From Acacia acuminata (taxonomy: Eukaryota > Streptophyta > Magnoliopsida > Fabales > Fabaceae): a stretch of 64,000 nucleotides of DNA. Both the position numbers and the translations under genes were made by a program. Where the stretch lies: positions 434,001 to 498,000 of the forward strand of contig JAFJYI010000014.1 of assembly GCA_019022655.1 (NCBI GenBank), read 5' to 3'. Below the pieces are notes generated by a model that saw only the letters and a list, made by a program, of their open reading frames with translations, ran no database searches and had not been told where the DNA came from. This document shows, piece by piece, positions 23,194 to 35,405 of the stretch. The stretch's first letter is position 1. Every line of letters starts with the position of its first letter.

Positions 23194-26100
23194 TTAGATG
23201 CCATTTTCATTTTGCACTCCCTTTACAACTTGCTGCAAAATTCAAAAGATTAGTCAATATGCATGTGTATGCGTGCTTTTGTGTGAGAATAATCCGACTT
23301 TGTCTCTCTGCCCTGAGGGAAATATTCTCTCCTCTTCTCTTCTTCCTTTTCTAACCGTTACATCAATATTTCAGTAGTTAAGATTTAAATTTTTTTTTTT
23401 TAAAAATATTATTAAAAGTTTAGGAAACAACCTCTACGAGGTAAAACTGCGTATATTTATCATTCGGTAGACCCCATCAGATGGGAGTCTTGTGCACTGT
23501 AGAGCTCCTTTTTTAATTCTTAAATTGTTAAATTAGGCAAAAAAAACAATAACCAAATTCAAACTGTTCAAATTTAATTTTAACAATTTAAAAGTGCACA
23601 AAGGAAAAAACATATCTTTTATATGATTAAATCTGAACCATTAAAATGTTAATCTTAAACTTGGAAAGAAGAGTGGATGAAGATGGGAAGGGATAAGGAG
23701 AGAATCATCTCCCCTTTGCTCCGATGGGCACGTGCCGAGATAGACAACACACAGCTACTAGGAACCACCTGGGTGGTGGGCCCCATTTAAGTGGGTCCTA
23801 CTAGTTGTGTGTTGAGGTAGAGACGCCAAGTGTGCTAAAAAACAATCTGGTAAATGTTAGAAAAAGGAATGAGCCAACAAAACCTGAAAGCATGACAAGG
23901 CGTACTGAACATCACTTGCTGATATTTGGTGGTGCATAACAATTCTCACTCTGAAAGATTGCAAACATTAATTAGTTCATCACCCACACATTGTCCATAA
24001 AAAACTGGAATTAGGGATCCAACAAGAATCATAAGCAGAAGATTCAGACCTTGAACAGCTCTCCCGCATCACAAGGATGCCACGTTGTTCTAAGTCCTTG
24101 CACAGCTTTGCTGCTGTAATGCTTGAGCTTTCTTCAATATCAATAAATATCTGATACCAATAGCAAATTACAGTTAAGTCATAAGGAAATATAGGAATAT
24201 TTGTTCAAAGCAAAGTAATCACATTAGACTAATAATGCACAGTTCGCCAATAGCCTTGTAACCTAGTAGCATGGAGGTTTCTCCTGTAAGTGGGAAGTCG
24301 TAGATTCGACCCCACTAGTAATCTCAGACCATTAGTGTCTGTCATTTCTAGTTAAGAAAAAGGGTTAAATACCAAATTTACCGGAAGTTTTGATAAGGGG
24401 CGCAAGACGGAAGTTTGGTACCAAATTTGCCCCGGAAGTATTTAAAAGGTATCAAATTTACCCAAACGTGACGGAAGTCTACGTAGATCGTTAAAATGTG
24501 ACGTGGCGAGGCCACCTCATCACACGTGGCATGCCACCTCATCAATCAAAGTATCATTTTTGCCGCGGAAGTTTTCATTAAGGAGCAATTTTGCCGGAAG
24601 TTTTCATTGAGGAGCAATTTTGCCCGAGGAAGTTTACAAAAGTAGCAATTTTGCCCTTCTTTCTCCCAATATTAAATTTGACTATTAAATCGTCAAAGAC
24701 CACATATGTCATGCCTTGAAAAGGTCAAACTTGGAGTCGAGAGAAAGAGATCCTTGAGATGTTGAGCTCAAGACGGCCGGAATTTGTGAACCCGAACCTG
24801 GTCACAGTGGATCGAAAGGTCTGTCGCAACACTGAGGAAGCATCACTTATGATCTAAGCAAATGAAACGCAAAACGAGAAATGAATTGTCCCAAAAATTG
24901 GTTCAAGAAACTAATCAATAGTGATAATATTTACGTTTGTATAGATCGATCATTTGCTCGAGAACATAAGTGATGCTTCCCTGTGATCGTTTGGCTTCAC
25001 AAATTTCGATCGCCTTGAACTCAACATCTCAAGGATCTCCTTCCCCGACTCCAAGTTCAACCTTTTCAAGGCATGACATGTGTGGTCTTTGATCGATTTA
25101 ATAGTCAAATTTAATATTGGGAGAAAGAAGGGCAAAATTGCTACTTTTGTAAACTTCCTGGGAAAAATTGCTCCTCAATGAAAACTTAGGGGCAAAATTG
25201 CTCCTTAATGAAAACTTCCGTGGCAAAAATGATATTTAATTCTTATTGGTTGATGAGGTGGCATGCCACGTGTCATGAGGTGGCATGCCACGTGGATGCT
25301 TAGTCAAACTTAACGGTCAAAATTCACGGATGGGCAAATTTGCTACCTTTTTCATACTTAAGGGCAAATTTGGTACCTTTTGAATACTTCCAGGGGCAAA
25401 TTTGGTACAAAAAAAACTTCCGGTCTTGAAGTGCCCCCTTATCAAAACTTCGGGGTAAATTTGGTATTTAACCCTAAGAAAAATTAATAATAATAATAAT
25501 AATGCACAGTTCAAAATTTAAAGAAATATTCGTGAACCAAATTTGAAAAGTAAAGTTCAGGTTTGAGCTTTTGTATGGTATATACTCACGATATTGGTCT
25601 CCACAGAACGGGCATCTAGCTTAAGTCCTTTGATTTGGTTCAGTCCTTCTGAAATGGAGGGACAAAGATAACTGATCAATATATAACAGAAGTGGGCGCA
25701 ATTTAGATGGAACTATTCAGATTAATTTGGAAATGAAGCAGGAAATGTACCAGCCAAAAGTTTAGCTTTCTTGTGATCACTCTCCAGCTTTGCAACATTT
25801 TCCTGCACAGCAACCAGTGCTGCAGCACAAAGGATGCCGACCTGTCTCATTCCGCCACCTAGAGTTTTTCGGAGACGCCTAGCCTACAGAGCACGCACAT
25901 CTCAAGTTCTTATTGTAATAAGATGAATGCTACTACCTCCGGTCAAAGGGTTCACTTTAATCGAAAATATAAGACATCAATCTACTTGGCCTCCTAGATT
26001 TATTATTTTTTCTCAAAATATCCCAATTAATTGCACATAGCAAGGGGGTTTCCAGAGAGTGATAATTACAATGCACAAGATTAAAAAGGGCATTTTAAGA

Positions 26101-27907
26101 AACCAACATGGAGTGGCTATAAATAAGTAACTACTAATCTCTTTAATACCCGCAAATTATTTATCTAGCTCTTATATTAAGGACAAGAGAGGGTATTAGA
26201 TATATAGAGTACCTTAGTGATAAAGCTACTGGAGCCAACAATAATAGATCCAACTGGAGCACCCAGACCCTTTGACAGGCAAACCTGATTCATATATTGG
26301 ATGAAATGAAAACTTTGTTAATTTGATTTCATATATTAGAATTATGTGAGAAACAGAGAGAAAGTTTGATATGAATGAGGTTAACAGCCTAATAGATTAG
26401 TCTTCTAGAACATTATGAATGCAAAATCAAACACAGTCAATGCCAAGAGAATATGCTGACATCTCAGCCAGAACAAAAGGAAAAGACATTATACTGAAAC
26501 TGAATCTGCTGCTTGGACAAGCCTATCCACAGGAACACCAAGTGCCTGAAATATCAGAATTTTATAGTAAGTGATCCAACCATTGCTTATGTAAGTTGCA
26601 AATGTTTCATTATGGTTAACATAACCAGATTCATATTCAAGATCTTTGGTCAGCAGATATTTACCAAGATTTATATATTGCCTGTCCAGACTAATTTACC
26701 ATCCACACTAGGGTCAAATTATAGCTAAACCATAAAGTACTTACTACCGATGCATTGAAAATACGAGCGCCATCAATGTGAAGCTTCAGTCCATGCCTCT
26801 TAGCTAATTCTCCAACTTTGTCAGTATATTCTACAGAAAGGCATCTCCCACCAGAACTGCAGTCAGGGTAATTTAATTTCCATCAGTAATTTCAGAGCCC
26901 AACAACATAGTAGTAAAAGAAACAGAATTGTTGAAAACTGGGATGGATCGATTGCTGATGTTGGATTGAGCATCAATCATTATACCAAAAATTGTTGTTA
27001 TTAAGGTACAATTCTTTCTATTTGATTGCACTTAGCTCAAGGGCTCCTTGTTGCCTATGATTTGGCTTCAAACATAGGCCTTTTCCCATGAAACAGTTGT
27101 TGTCACACCTTAGCTAACAATCACTTACTACTTACTTGATCATAAGCCACATTTGGAACTATTAGTCAAAACACAACTGCTATTTTATCACACCTACCTA
27201 AAATGACAAGTGTTGACTAGGACTGGACACTAAACTTGGGGTTTAGCATAGAAAACTGACCAAAATTTTTGTTTACTTATAGAGTCAAATCTAACATGGT
27301 CACATATGATTGGATCATGTCAAAGAATATGTTAATCGAATCACCAATAATGTCAGAAAATATGCACATCCCAAAGTAAAAGCGCATAAAACCAATCTAG
27401 CATCTATGATACAGTTATAAGGCAAAAAGTTAAGGAAAGCAAATTTTAGGAAAAGAAGGATTACTTTGCATGACTATTTTCCAAGCAGATAAGCCTAGTG
27501 GTTGGATAGACAAGCTCCCCCCTTGGATCTCTAATGGCAGCCTCAATCAAGTTAATGTCCATGGTTCCATCCTTGTTATTTTTCACAGTTCTTGGATGTA
27601 CCCCTCCAATAGTGGCAATGCCTCCATTCTCATAAATATGAATATGGGAATTGTCTCCCAGAATCACTTCACTTCCCCTGATATCACAATGAACAAGCAC
27701 ACTCACCAGGTTTCCCATTGTCCCTGATGGAACAAACAAGGCTGCCTCCTTCCCCATTAGTATCGCCATCTCTTTTTCTAAGAGAGAAGCAGTTGGGTCA
27801 GAGCCTAGCACATCGTCGTCCACTTCAGCACTTGCCATGGCAGCTCTCATAGCTTCTGTTGGCTTTGTCACTGTGTCTGACCGAAAGTCAACAGTCCTAG
27901 TTACCAT
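23194..27907 (-). CDS. THA1: Low-specificity L-threonine aldolase, complete
   Basis: PLP-dependent enzyme splitting threonine or allo-threonine into glycine and acetaldehyde, probably cytosolic as no transit peptide is evident. Coding exons on minus: 27907-27465, 26856-26748, 26545-26495, 26284-26213, 25883-25751, 25648-25590, 24150-24050, 23950-23884, 23232-23194. They total 1074 bp: 357 codons plus TAA, matching plant THA1 at about 358. Motifs are the N-terminal VDFRSDTVTKPTEAMR, substrate-site GTMGNLVSV, LHIDGAR with PLP-contacting Asp ~176, and the Schiff-base lysine in LSKGLGAPVG (~Lys206); HHQIS lies near the C-terminus. All introns are GT-AG. The start is the first Met, five bases into the second leader exon. 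Introns 6 and 8 carry SINEs and a MULE without damaging the exons. Which plant paralogue (THA1 or THA2) is uncertain. Confidence 0.95.
23415..23512 (+). mobile_element. Au-type SINE, partial, in aldolase intron 8
   Basis: Resembles the 3' body of plant Au SINEs: GAAACAACCTCTACGAGG, then a CTGCGTA segment, AGACCCCATC, GGGAGTCTTGTGCACTG and a short T-rich end. The tRNA-like head is not evident. Antisense to the host gene. Confidence 0.6.
24240..24352 (+). mobile_element. tRNA-derived SINE-like element in intron 6
   Basis: A possible box A (TAACCTAGTAGCATGG) and box B (AGATTCGACCCC) at tRNA-like spacing are followed by about 45 bp of unrelated tail. It ends directly at the target duplication of the neighbouring MULE. 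Family not identified. Confidence 0.5.
24362..25474. mobile_element. Fold-back MULE in aldolase intron 6
   Basis: A 1113-bp element, ends GGGTTAAATACCAAATTTACC / complement, with perfect 9-bp duplications TAAGAAAAA at 24353-24361 and 25475-25483. It is almost one long inverted repeat with a small centre near 24850-24945. Both arms carry the same apparently captured coding segment; on the minus strand (25075-24950) it reads KRLNLESGKEILEMLSSRR, and the plus-strand copy is frameshifted. The source gene is not recognised. Confidence 0.88.
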
Positions 27908-29440
27908 TTTCTCTGAAACAAATCACACCATCTGATCATTAGCATATATTTCCAAAGGAAAGGAAAAACAGAAATTTTACCACCAAATTCCCAAATGAGT
28001 ATGAAATTTAATTGAACAGTTCAGTAGTAAACAGAAGAAAAAAATCACCAACAAATTCCATTTGAGATAACAATGGACCAAAAACTCTATTCTCTTTTTG
28101 AAATAAGCATGGAACAGGAACTCAACAGACTATGTGAGGCCCGCTTCCTCATTTATTGAACAATTCTAAAGATAATTGGAAGGTTTGATTTGATTAATTA
28201 AATTGCCTTGGATTAAATATAATATTCATATTTAAAACAAAAGAAAATACAGTTGATATACACGCATATGATAGCTACAAAGAACGGGTGAGCATGGAAG
28301 AGGGAAGTGCAAAATTTTGAAATTATATCCTTCCATATAATGGTCCTTTAAGTAAAACTTGAATCCAAAGCATATGAATTACAAAACTGGAAGTTGAAAA
28401 GGATAATTCAACCATCTACATAACAAAGAAAGAAAATGAAAAGCCGTGAAGTCTTAATAAGCGCCAGAAACTTTCAATAAAACTGCAATTTGCAATAACC
28501 TGATTCTTATACTCCGAGCGTCCGAGTATGCGCGAACTCTGTCAAACAAGCGCTTAAATCAGGGGCAGAGCCTGCATGAGATTGGAGAGTGGTCAATTTT
28601 TCTTGCTGAATCATCAAAACTAAAAATACACAGATTACTTGAGGAAAAATAGAAAAATTTCATATAATTATCTCATATTACCTTTTCATAAATAACGTAC
28701 CAATTTAGTATTAACATCTCAAAATACTTCATAAGGATTACAACAAATTAAAATCTACATTTTCTCTTCTGAATGTCGTGAAAATCATTTACAAGAGACT
28801 CTATATCAAACTTATTAGCAATTGTCTTCTTAATATAGATCCAAAAGCAGAACACAGCAACACAATGCACAAAACACGCCGTCTTCATTAATCAACAAGA
28901 TACTCAAAAGCTTTGATTTACCACTATAAACACAAAAAAACGCATTTGCATATATAGGTTCGTGGATTCCCAACACAAGTATCTCCTCTGGATTCAAACT
29001 TAAAACCCAGAGAGGCACCGCTAGACCTGTGTTGGTAGTTACCCCGGAAACTGAGAAAATACGCCATTGAAAGTATAAAAAAGACAGTAACTAAAGCAAT
29101 TAATACAAACTATGTAGAAAAAACAAGCTATCATCTGGCCAGTCCACACAAGTGTTTCAGCCGTCCTTCAACATTGAACACTAAACAGCGAAAGACGAGA
29201 AAAAAGGGGGCAGATTACAAGATTGAAACAAGTTTCTTCCTCACTGATTAACGGAGATTACCATTACCTTCTCGAATGTACGAAAACTCACAAATCAGAA
29301 CCGTCGATTATGAAAAAGATCGCACGAACCCGCGAGTAGAGAAGGAAGAGAATTGAGAACTACAGAAGAAAACACTCGCTTACGTTTAAAACCGTGAGTC
29401 TCGCTTAAAGCCACCCAATTGCATGATTTATATAGAAACA
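27908..29440 (-). promoter_or_regulatory. Aldolase leader with 5' UTR intron and TATA box
   Basis: A splice acceptor (TTTGTTTCAG) lies five bases before the ATG and a donor (GAGAAG|GTAATG) at 29267, giving a leader intron of about 1355 bp (27913-29267). A TATATAAA box on the minus strand at 29427-29434 puts the start of transcription near 29395. Leader introns of this kind often enhance expression in plants; whether this one does is unknown. Confidence 0.65.
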
Positions 29441-32400
29441 AACACATAGCATGTTATTTATTTATTTATTTATTATTTTGGCTAACCATACGTTATCTTG
29501 GAGATGATCATATATAAAGCACTGTTAGATATTAAATGTGTACACTTTTATTTTATTTATAAGTTCATTTTGATCAAATCTTATATACCTTAACTCAATG
29601 ATTATGATGTAAATTTTTAACTTTATCTCATTTATGATTGAGTATTTTTCAACTATTTCTTCTATCACTTTCTTTATTTATGAGTACAAGTAATATGGGT
29701 AAAGTTGTCACAATCTCATTTATTACATAAAATTGAACTTATAAATAAGACCAAATTTTTTTAGTCAAAATATATTTATAAATAAATTAGAGCGATACAC
29801 ATCTTAAGTAGACATTCAAACTTCCATTCTCCATATTGTGAAACACTAGCCACTTCTATTATAACCAATCTTATTAGTAATAAGGCATGTTATCCAAAGA
29901 AGAAACCAAGATTAAAAACAAAAAAAGGAAAAATCACATTAAGTTACCAACAACAAAAAATGATAAATGAAAAGTCTTGATAAATAAATGATTAATTTTT
30001 TTAAAGAGTTCCTTGATAAATAAAAGAGTAATATTATTATTTTTTAATTTTTTTTTTTAAAAAAAAATTTCTGGGGCCCACCACAAATAACTTTCCCTCC
30101 ATTTTCCTCCCCCTTCCCCCTTCCTCCCCTCCCCTCCCCCCAAACCACTAATGGATGGTTCACACGGTTCTGGTCATTGTTTTTTAATGGGTGAGCATTT
30201 TCTTATGAAATTCATCGTGTCAGATTTCACCCCCAGCATTGTGTCCTTATCCAATTTGTCTTGTAGCTCGTTCTCTGTAATGTCTATCGTCTGACGTGGC
30301 GTGGCTGCCGAATAGAGAATCCTAAATTTCATGAATATGTCTTTTTTTATTAATAAGGTAAAAAATAGTAATTAATAATAAAAGGAAAAATTAAATACCC
30401 CTACCTAATATGGACATAAATGTTTGTTATATACAAGGCAATACGATGAGCGATGAAATTGGAAAGGCCCTAAAGAAAGAAAAAAGCAAAATCAGAGAAG
30501 TATACCACAATATTCGTATATCCTCTTGGCATATGAAAGATTGGTGACTAAATCTTAGAGGTGTACACCACAAAATTAGTAAATCCTGGCATTAGCCACT
30601 GAATCTATTTTGTTTAAATCAATAATATTTAATTAATTTTATTTTAAATTTATTTTCTTACTGCCAACTCAAACACTAAGTGCTTTTTTTTTTTAAGGAG
30701 TACTTAAAATAAATACTTCTAACCATGTGAGTTAAGTCTAGCAGAATGAGTTAATCTCTCACAATATAGTAAATTAAAGTTTGAATCCTCGAATGAGTTA
30801 ATCTATTCACATTTTTAATAATAGTAAATTAAAGTTTGAATCCTAAACCGACAAAGGTGGCTGATTTTTAAAATTTCGAGATTTAGTTAACCCATTTGGG
30901 ATGCCTATATTTAGTTAACTCAAGTGTTCGTCAAACAAAAGGCCATTTTTAAAAAAATGATGTTTAGGCCTGTGTAATTAATTATTAAAAAGGTTAGGAA
31001 AAAAAATCCCTAATATGATGAGGCCTGTGCTTAGCAGGGAAAAAAAAGAAAAAAACATTTCTATGGTCTTATAAATAAGACATATAGTTTAAGAGTGAAT
31101 TTTGATCATACATGATCTTTTTCATTTATTTTATCTCTTATATTTATTATCTTTCTTCAAATTAATTTATCTTTATTACAATTTAATATATATAATATAA
31201 TGTTACATATAAATATATTAGAGAAACCTCATGTCATCGTATATTATAATTAAATAATTTCTTTAATTTATTTGATATCTTAAAATAAGATAAATAGGTC
31301 TTATATAAGGGAATATTGGAATATTTTTTTACCCATAGTTCAAAAAATATTTTAATAATTTTATTTAAATATTTTTATGTAAAATTGTTATAGTACTAAT
31401 TTTATAAAGTATTAAATTGTAATTGTTAGAAGAAAATGTTTTGGGAAGAATCGCCCTTTATTAGATGGTCAAAGGATCTAGTGAGATACACGTGTCTCTC
31501 TGGATTATCCCCCTAGGCGCAGTACTAAATTAATGCTTCCTCCTCTTTTTCTTTATAAATAATTTTCTCTCTGTTTTTAATATAAGTACCTTTTCTTCTT
31601 ATGTTAAAAAATTTGAACTATATTTTTATTTTTTAATCATATTAAATATTAATATATATATATATTTATATTAATTGCTCTCATACACCACTAATTTTTT
31701 CTCATTTAATTAATTTATGACTAATTCTTTCTCATATTTTATATTCATTATTACCCATATACTCTTTTCATAAATAAAAACATATTTAGAAGAAACATGA
31801 TGTTATTTATACATTTATTATTTTTTACTAATGTTAATTGTCATTTCGGTTTGCGTAAATTGTATATGAAAAGTACATGAGGGGGTAATTAATAAAATTT
31901 ATTTTAATACTAAAAAACAAAAACAGTATTACAAAAGTAGAACTAGTCTTCTATGCTCCTTCCTTCTTGCTCTTACAAGGGATTTTTTAAAAGTTTTTTG
32001 TTGTTCTTTTTTTTTTTTTGGGACCTGTTTTGTTGTTCAAAATATTAAGTTGTGATAGTAGTAATATTTTTTCTGGAAAAAAAAATGCTACAGTAGTAAC
32101 ATTTTAGAATAGTTGGATTTTAGATTTTTTTAATGAAAAAAAGATAAAAAATACTACTTAAATTTCAATAACTTAAACAATTCTTCTTGTTATAAGAGTA
32201 TAAGTATTAATGGTCAAGGTACAAAAATTCATATGTACTTTTTTTTTTTTTTTTTCAGAAGGCATCTAACATCATAAATTTTCTTTTTTAGATAAAAAAT
32301 ACTCATAAATTTTTTAAATGAGACAAAAATAATGTATGGTTAAAACTAACAACCTCAGTTTCTTTTGCGTATGGAAAAAAATTTCGTCACTTTTTCCCAA

Positions 32401-32470
32401 GTAGGGCCCACAATAATTCTGTTACATTTTATTAAGTAGGGCCCACAATAATAATGATTAGTTTAAAAAA
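29441..32470. other. AT-rich intergenic DNA without a recognised gene
   Basis: No ORF with family resemblance on either strand. Contains A/T runs, a C/T-rich tract near 30095-30145, a duplicated TGAATCCT-type stretch near 30770-30850 and worn MITE-like pieces (about 31060-31310 and 31540-31800). Confidence 0.5.
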
Positions 32471-32826
32471 GGGAAAATGCATTTAAGGGCCCTTTTGGAG
32501 GAAAAAAAATCCCAAAACGTGCCCCAAAATTATAAAAATCCCAAAAATGGCCATTGGACCCTTTCTGGGATTTTTAGAATCAGCATGAGTTGTAAATATG
32601 GCTGATATAGTTGTTAACAAGGTGATATTGTTGTTAATGTGGCTAATTTAGTTGTTAAAATATTGTTGTAAATGTGGTGATTTAGTTGTAAATGGTATTA
32701 ATTTTGTTGTAAATGTGGTGATTTAGTTGTCAAAGCAAATCTCGGGCTCTTCTCGGGATTTTAGAATCTTGGGGCCTTTTTTAGGATTTTTTTTCTCTAA
32801 AAAGGGCCCCCATGTAGATTTTCCCT
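32471..32826. mobile_element. Small MULE-like element with internal minisatellite
   Basis: Ends GGGAAAATGCATTTAAGGGCCC / complement, flanked by TTTAAAAAA at 32462-32470 and 32827-32835 (9 bp). The interior (32590-32740) is a loose repeat around GATATTGTTGTTAA and GTGGTGATTTAGTTGT. It looks like a deletion relative of the SERRATE-bearing element at 15080-17867. Confidence 0.8.
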
Positions 32827-32869
32827 TTTAAAAAATCACACCCTCCCTCTTCTGGCAACCCCCTTCCAC

Positions 32870-33372
32870 CTCGTCTGTCTGGACTTGGTTTTGGTCCACT
32901 ACTTGTTGCTATCCTCTGTCATCCACTTCTTCAAAATAACACCATTTTGACGCAAAAACAACATCTAATGCTCTTCTTTTTTTTTTTCTATTTTTTTTAT
33001 ATACATATTTCAGAGTACTGTAGATATTAAAAAAATACTACGAGATATTGACCGATATCAAAAAAATACTTTATGATCTTGAAAAATTATTTTAAGATGT
33101 TGAAAAATATTTCGAGTCTTGATTTATTCTTGAAAAAATATTTCATGATCTTGAAAAATTATTTTATTATAAATTAATTTTTTAAGATCATGAAGTACTA
33201 GTCAATATATTTCAAAGATCAATCAAGATATCTAAATATCTTTTTAATATTTACAGTACCCTCAAAATATGTATATGAAAAAAAAGGAGCATCAGGTGTT
33301 GTTTTTGCGCCCAAATTGAGGAAGTAGATGGCAAGAGCAGGGACTGAAGCCGAGTCCCCTCTGTCTCTGTTT
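32870..33372. repeat. Long fold-back repeat
   Basis: Left sequence from about 32880 (GGACTTGGTTTTGGTCC ... GACGCAAAAACAACATC ... TATACATATTTCAGAGTACTG) is mirrored at 33240-33365. The centre is AT-rich with several TTGAAAAATATTT-like repeats. No coding content; TSD not resolved. Confidence 0.7.
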
Positions 33373-34730
33373 ATAAATAAGCAAGAGAGGAGTAATGATA
33401 AGAATATGAATAAAGAAACTAAGTCAATATTATAATTAATGCAATGTATGAGACCAACTCAAATATCATTTTATAAAAGAGACAACCCCCTTTTAAAAAT
33501 GAGACATTGATAAAAATATATTTATTATTCAGACCAACTCAAATATCATTTTATAAAAGAGACAACCCCCAATTTTTTTTTCAAAAAACCGCATGTGATA
33601 AAAATGAGACATTTTTTTAAAAAAATATTGAGACGGATCAAGCATATATGATAATCATCGTGTGAGATGATCAGAGAAACGGATCATATTGAGACATCAA
33701 TTAATAATTAATAGGAAGATATTATATAATATCTCTGGTTCATTAAAGGGTTCAATTTTTTTTAACAAACCAATAAAAGTAAAAAGTCAATAAAGTTGTC
33801 TTAGGATTTAATTAATTTTTTACTCTCTAAAATATCATATTAATTATTATTCTCACCAACTACCCTTATTAATTATGGACAGACATAGAAAAAATAATTA
33901 ATGCTCATTGAGAATAAGCAAGTGCCTTATAAAAAAGACCAAATAACTTTATTAGTTGATGCATTATAATAAGGACCAAAGAGAGAATATATGATATCTA
34001 TGGACATAAATTTATACAATGCGATGAAATGAAATAGGGAAGGGGTAAAGAAAAAAAGTGAAAAAGACAAGTATGGCTCAATATTCGTACAATATTCGTA
34101 CAGAATCACAGAATTTCAAAATTTTGGCTTCAACAGAAATATTTCAATATTTTTAGTTTAGTCCCTCTATAAGACATTTTAATAGGGACTAAATTGAAAT
34201 ATGAGGCTAAATCATAATTTCCTATACTTTTGGCTAAATCAGTTATTTAAAATCTAAATCAGTTATTTAAAATCAAGATTTTTTTATTAAATTTTATTTT
34301 AAATTTAGGTAACTGACTAATCTATTTTGTAAAAATATAAGCCCGTAATGGAGAATCTTGCTACATCTGAGTAATTATTGCGGTTGCATATCTATGTCTC
34401 TTACACAAGACCACCAGATTTTATTGTTATTTCATAAATTATTGAGATCAAATTTTAAACCGGTTAATTTGTTTATGCATATTTATGTAAAATTATTATA
34501 CTAATTTTATGAAATATTAAATGTAAATTGTTAGAAGAAAATGTCTTAAAAAGAGTCGCGCTTAATTGGTTAACGTTAATCATATAAAAAATAGTTCCTC
34601 AATGGATTATGATTATGCATTCAGTGTCTTAGAAGATTTTGCGATGCATCCAAATCCCAACAATTTAAAGTATTTTTCTTGATGTATCTAGTAATCTGAA
34701 GTATTATTTTAAGTGTGTCTAATATCGTAA

Positions 34731-34777
<47 letters not shown>

Positions 34778-34948
34778 TGTGCATCCAAGTACTTGAAGGA
34801 TTTTTTTTTTATATGTATGTAGTACCCCCAAATGATCTAAACTGTTAAGTGTAAAATTGCACAAAAAATTATTTTAGAGTGATGAGCACACCTAAAAAAT
34901 AAACTAGGGTGCTGTATGCACCATAAAATATTTTAAGGCACAAGATGC
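33373..34948. other. Intergenic; 42-bp duplication and T46 run
   Basis: No gene. Bases 33449-33490 recur nearly exactly at 33531-33572 (both contain GACCAACTCAAATATCATTT). A short TTTAGTCC / GGACTAAA hairpin lies near 34155-34190. A run of about 46 T lies at 34733-34776. The sequence before the copia LTR contains repeated GTGCATCYAA-like motifs. Confidence 0.5.
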
Positions 34949-35390
34949 TGTTGGGTTAATGTGCTCTTTGGTCACTTAAGCCCAATAAGGCTTAATTGAG
35001 ACTACAACCCAAGAACTCTAAGGCCCATGTGGATTAGGGTTAGGCCTTGGGTGTAGTAGCATATAAACTAACTTTCGATCGCTTGAAAAGATACGGCCGC
35101 ACAAATAGTTAGGAGGCTCTCATCGGAAACAAAAACCTAGAGGCGACGTTCATCATCCGAACGGTTGCCCACACAACCATCTCATCCCCTCGAGAGATAC
35201 GGAAGATCAATCATAGATCGCACGAGGATTTGTTCGTATACGAGGATCGATTTGTTCGTAGACAAGGTTTGCTCGTGGAGAATCTTTCGAGATAGCTCTT
35301 CAATATCGGGTAAGCAAAACGATGAAAGGTTTCATCTTTTCCTACATCGCGTGGTACGATACGCTTCCGCGTTTCGATCATTTCCTACAA
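34949..35390 (+). repeat. Copia 5' LTR
   Basis: Starts TGTTGGGTTAATG and probably ends ...TACA just before the primer site (442 bp). A TATA-like GCATATAAAC sits near 35050. The first ~320 bp recur at 42079. Confidence 0.85.
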
Positions 35391-35405
35391 TTGGCATCGA
35401 GCCAA
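35391..35405 (+). other. Copia primer-binding site, altered
   Basis: ATTGGCATCGAGCCA follows the LTR; the usual plant version is ATTGGTATCAGAGCC. The differences include a C-for-T change and an A lost before GAGCC, so priming may be impaired, or the differences may be sequence errors. Confidence 0.7.

Noticed and set aside
34140..34210. Intact small MULE based on TTTAGTCC / GGACTAAA
   Set aside because: Only a short hairpin; no terminal structure or target duplication could be found.
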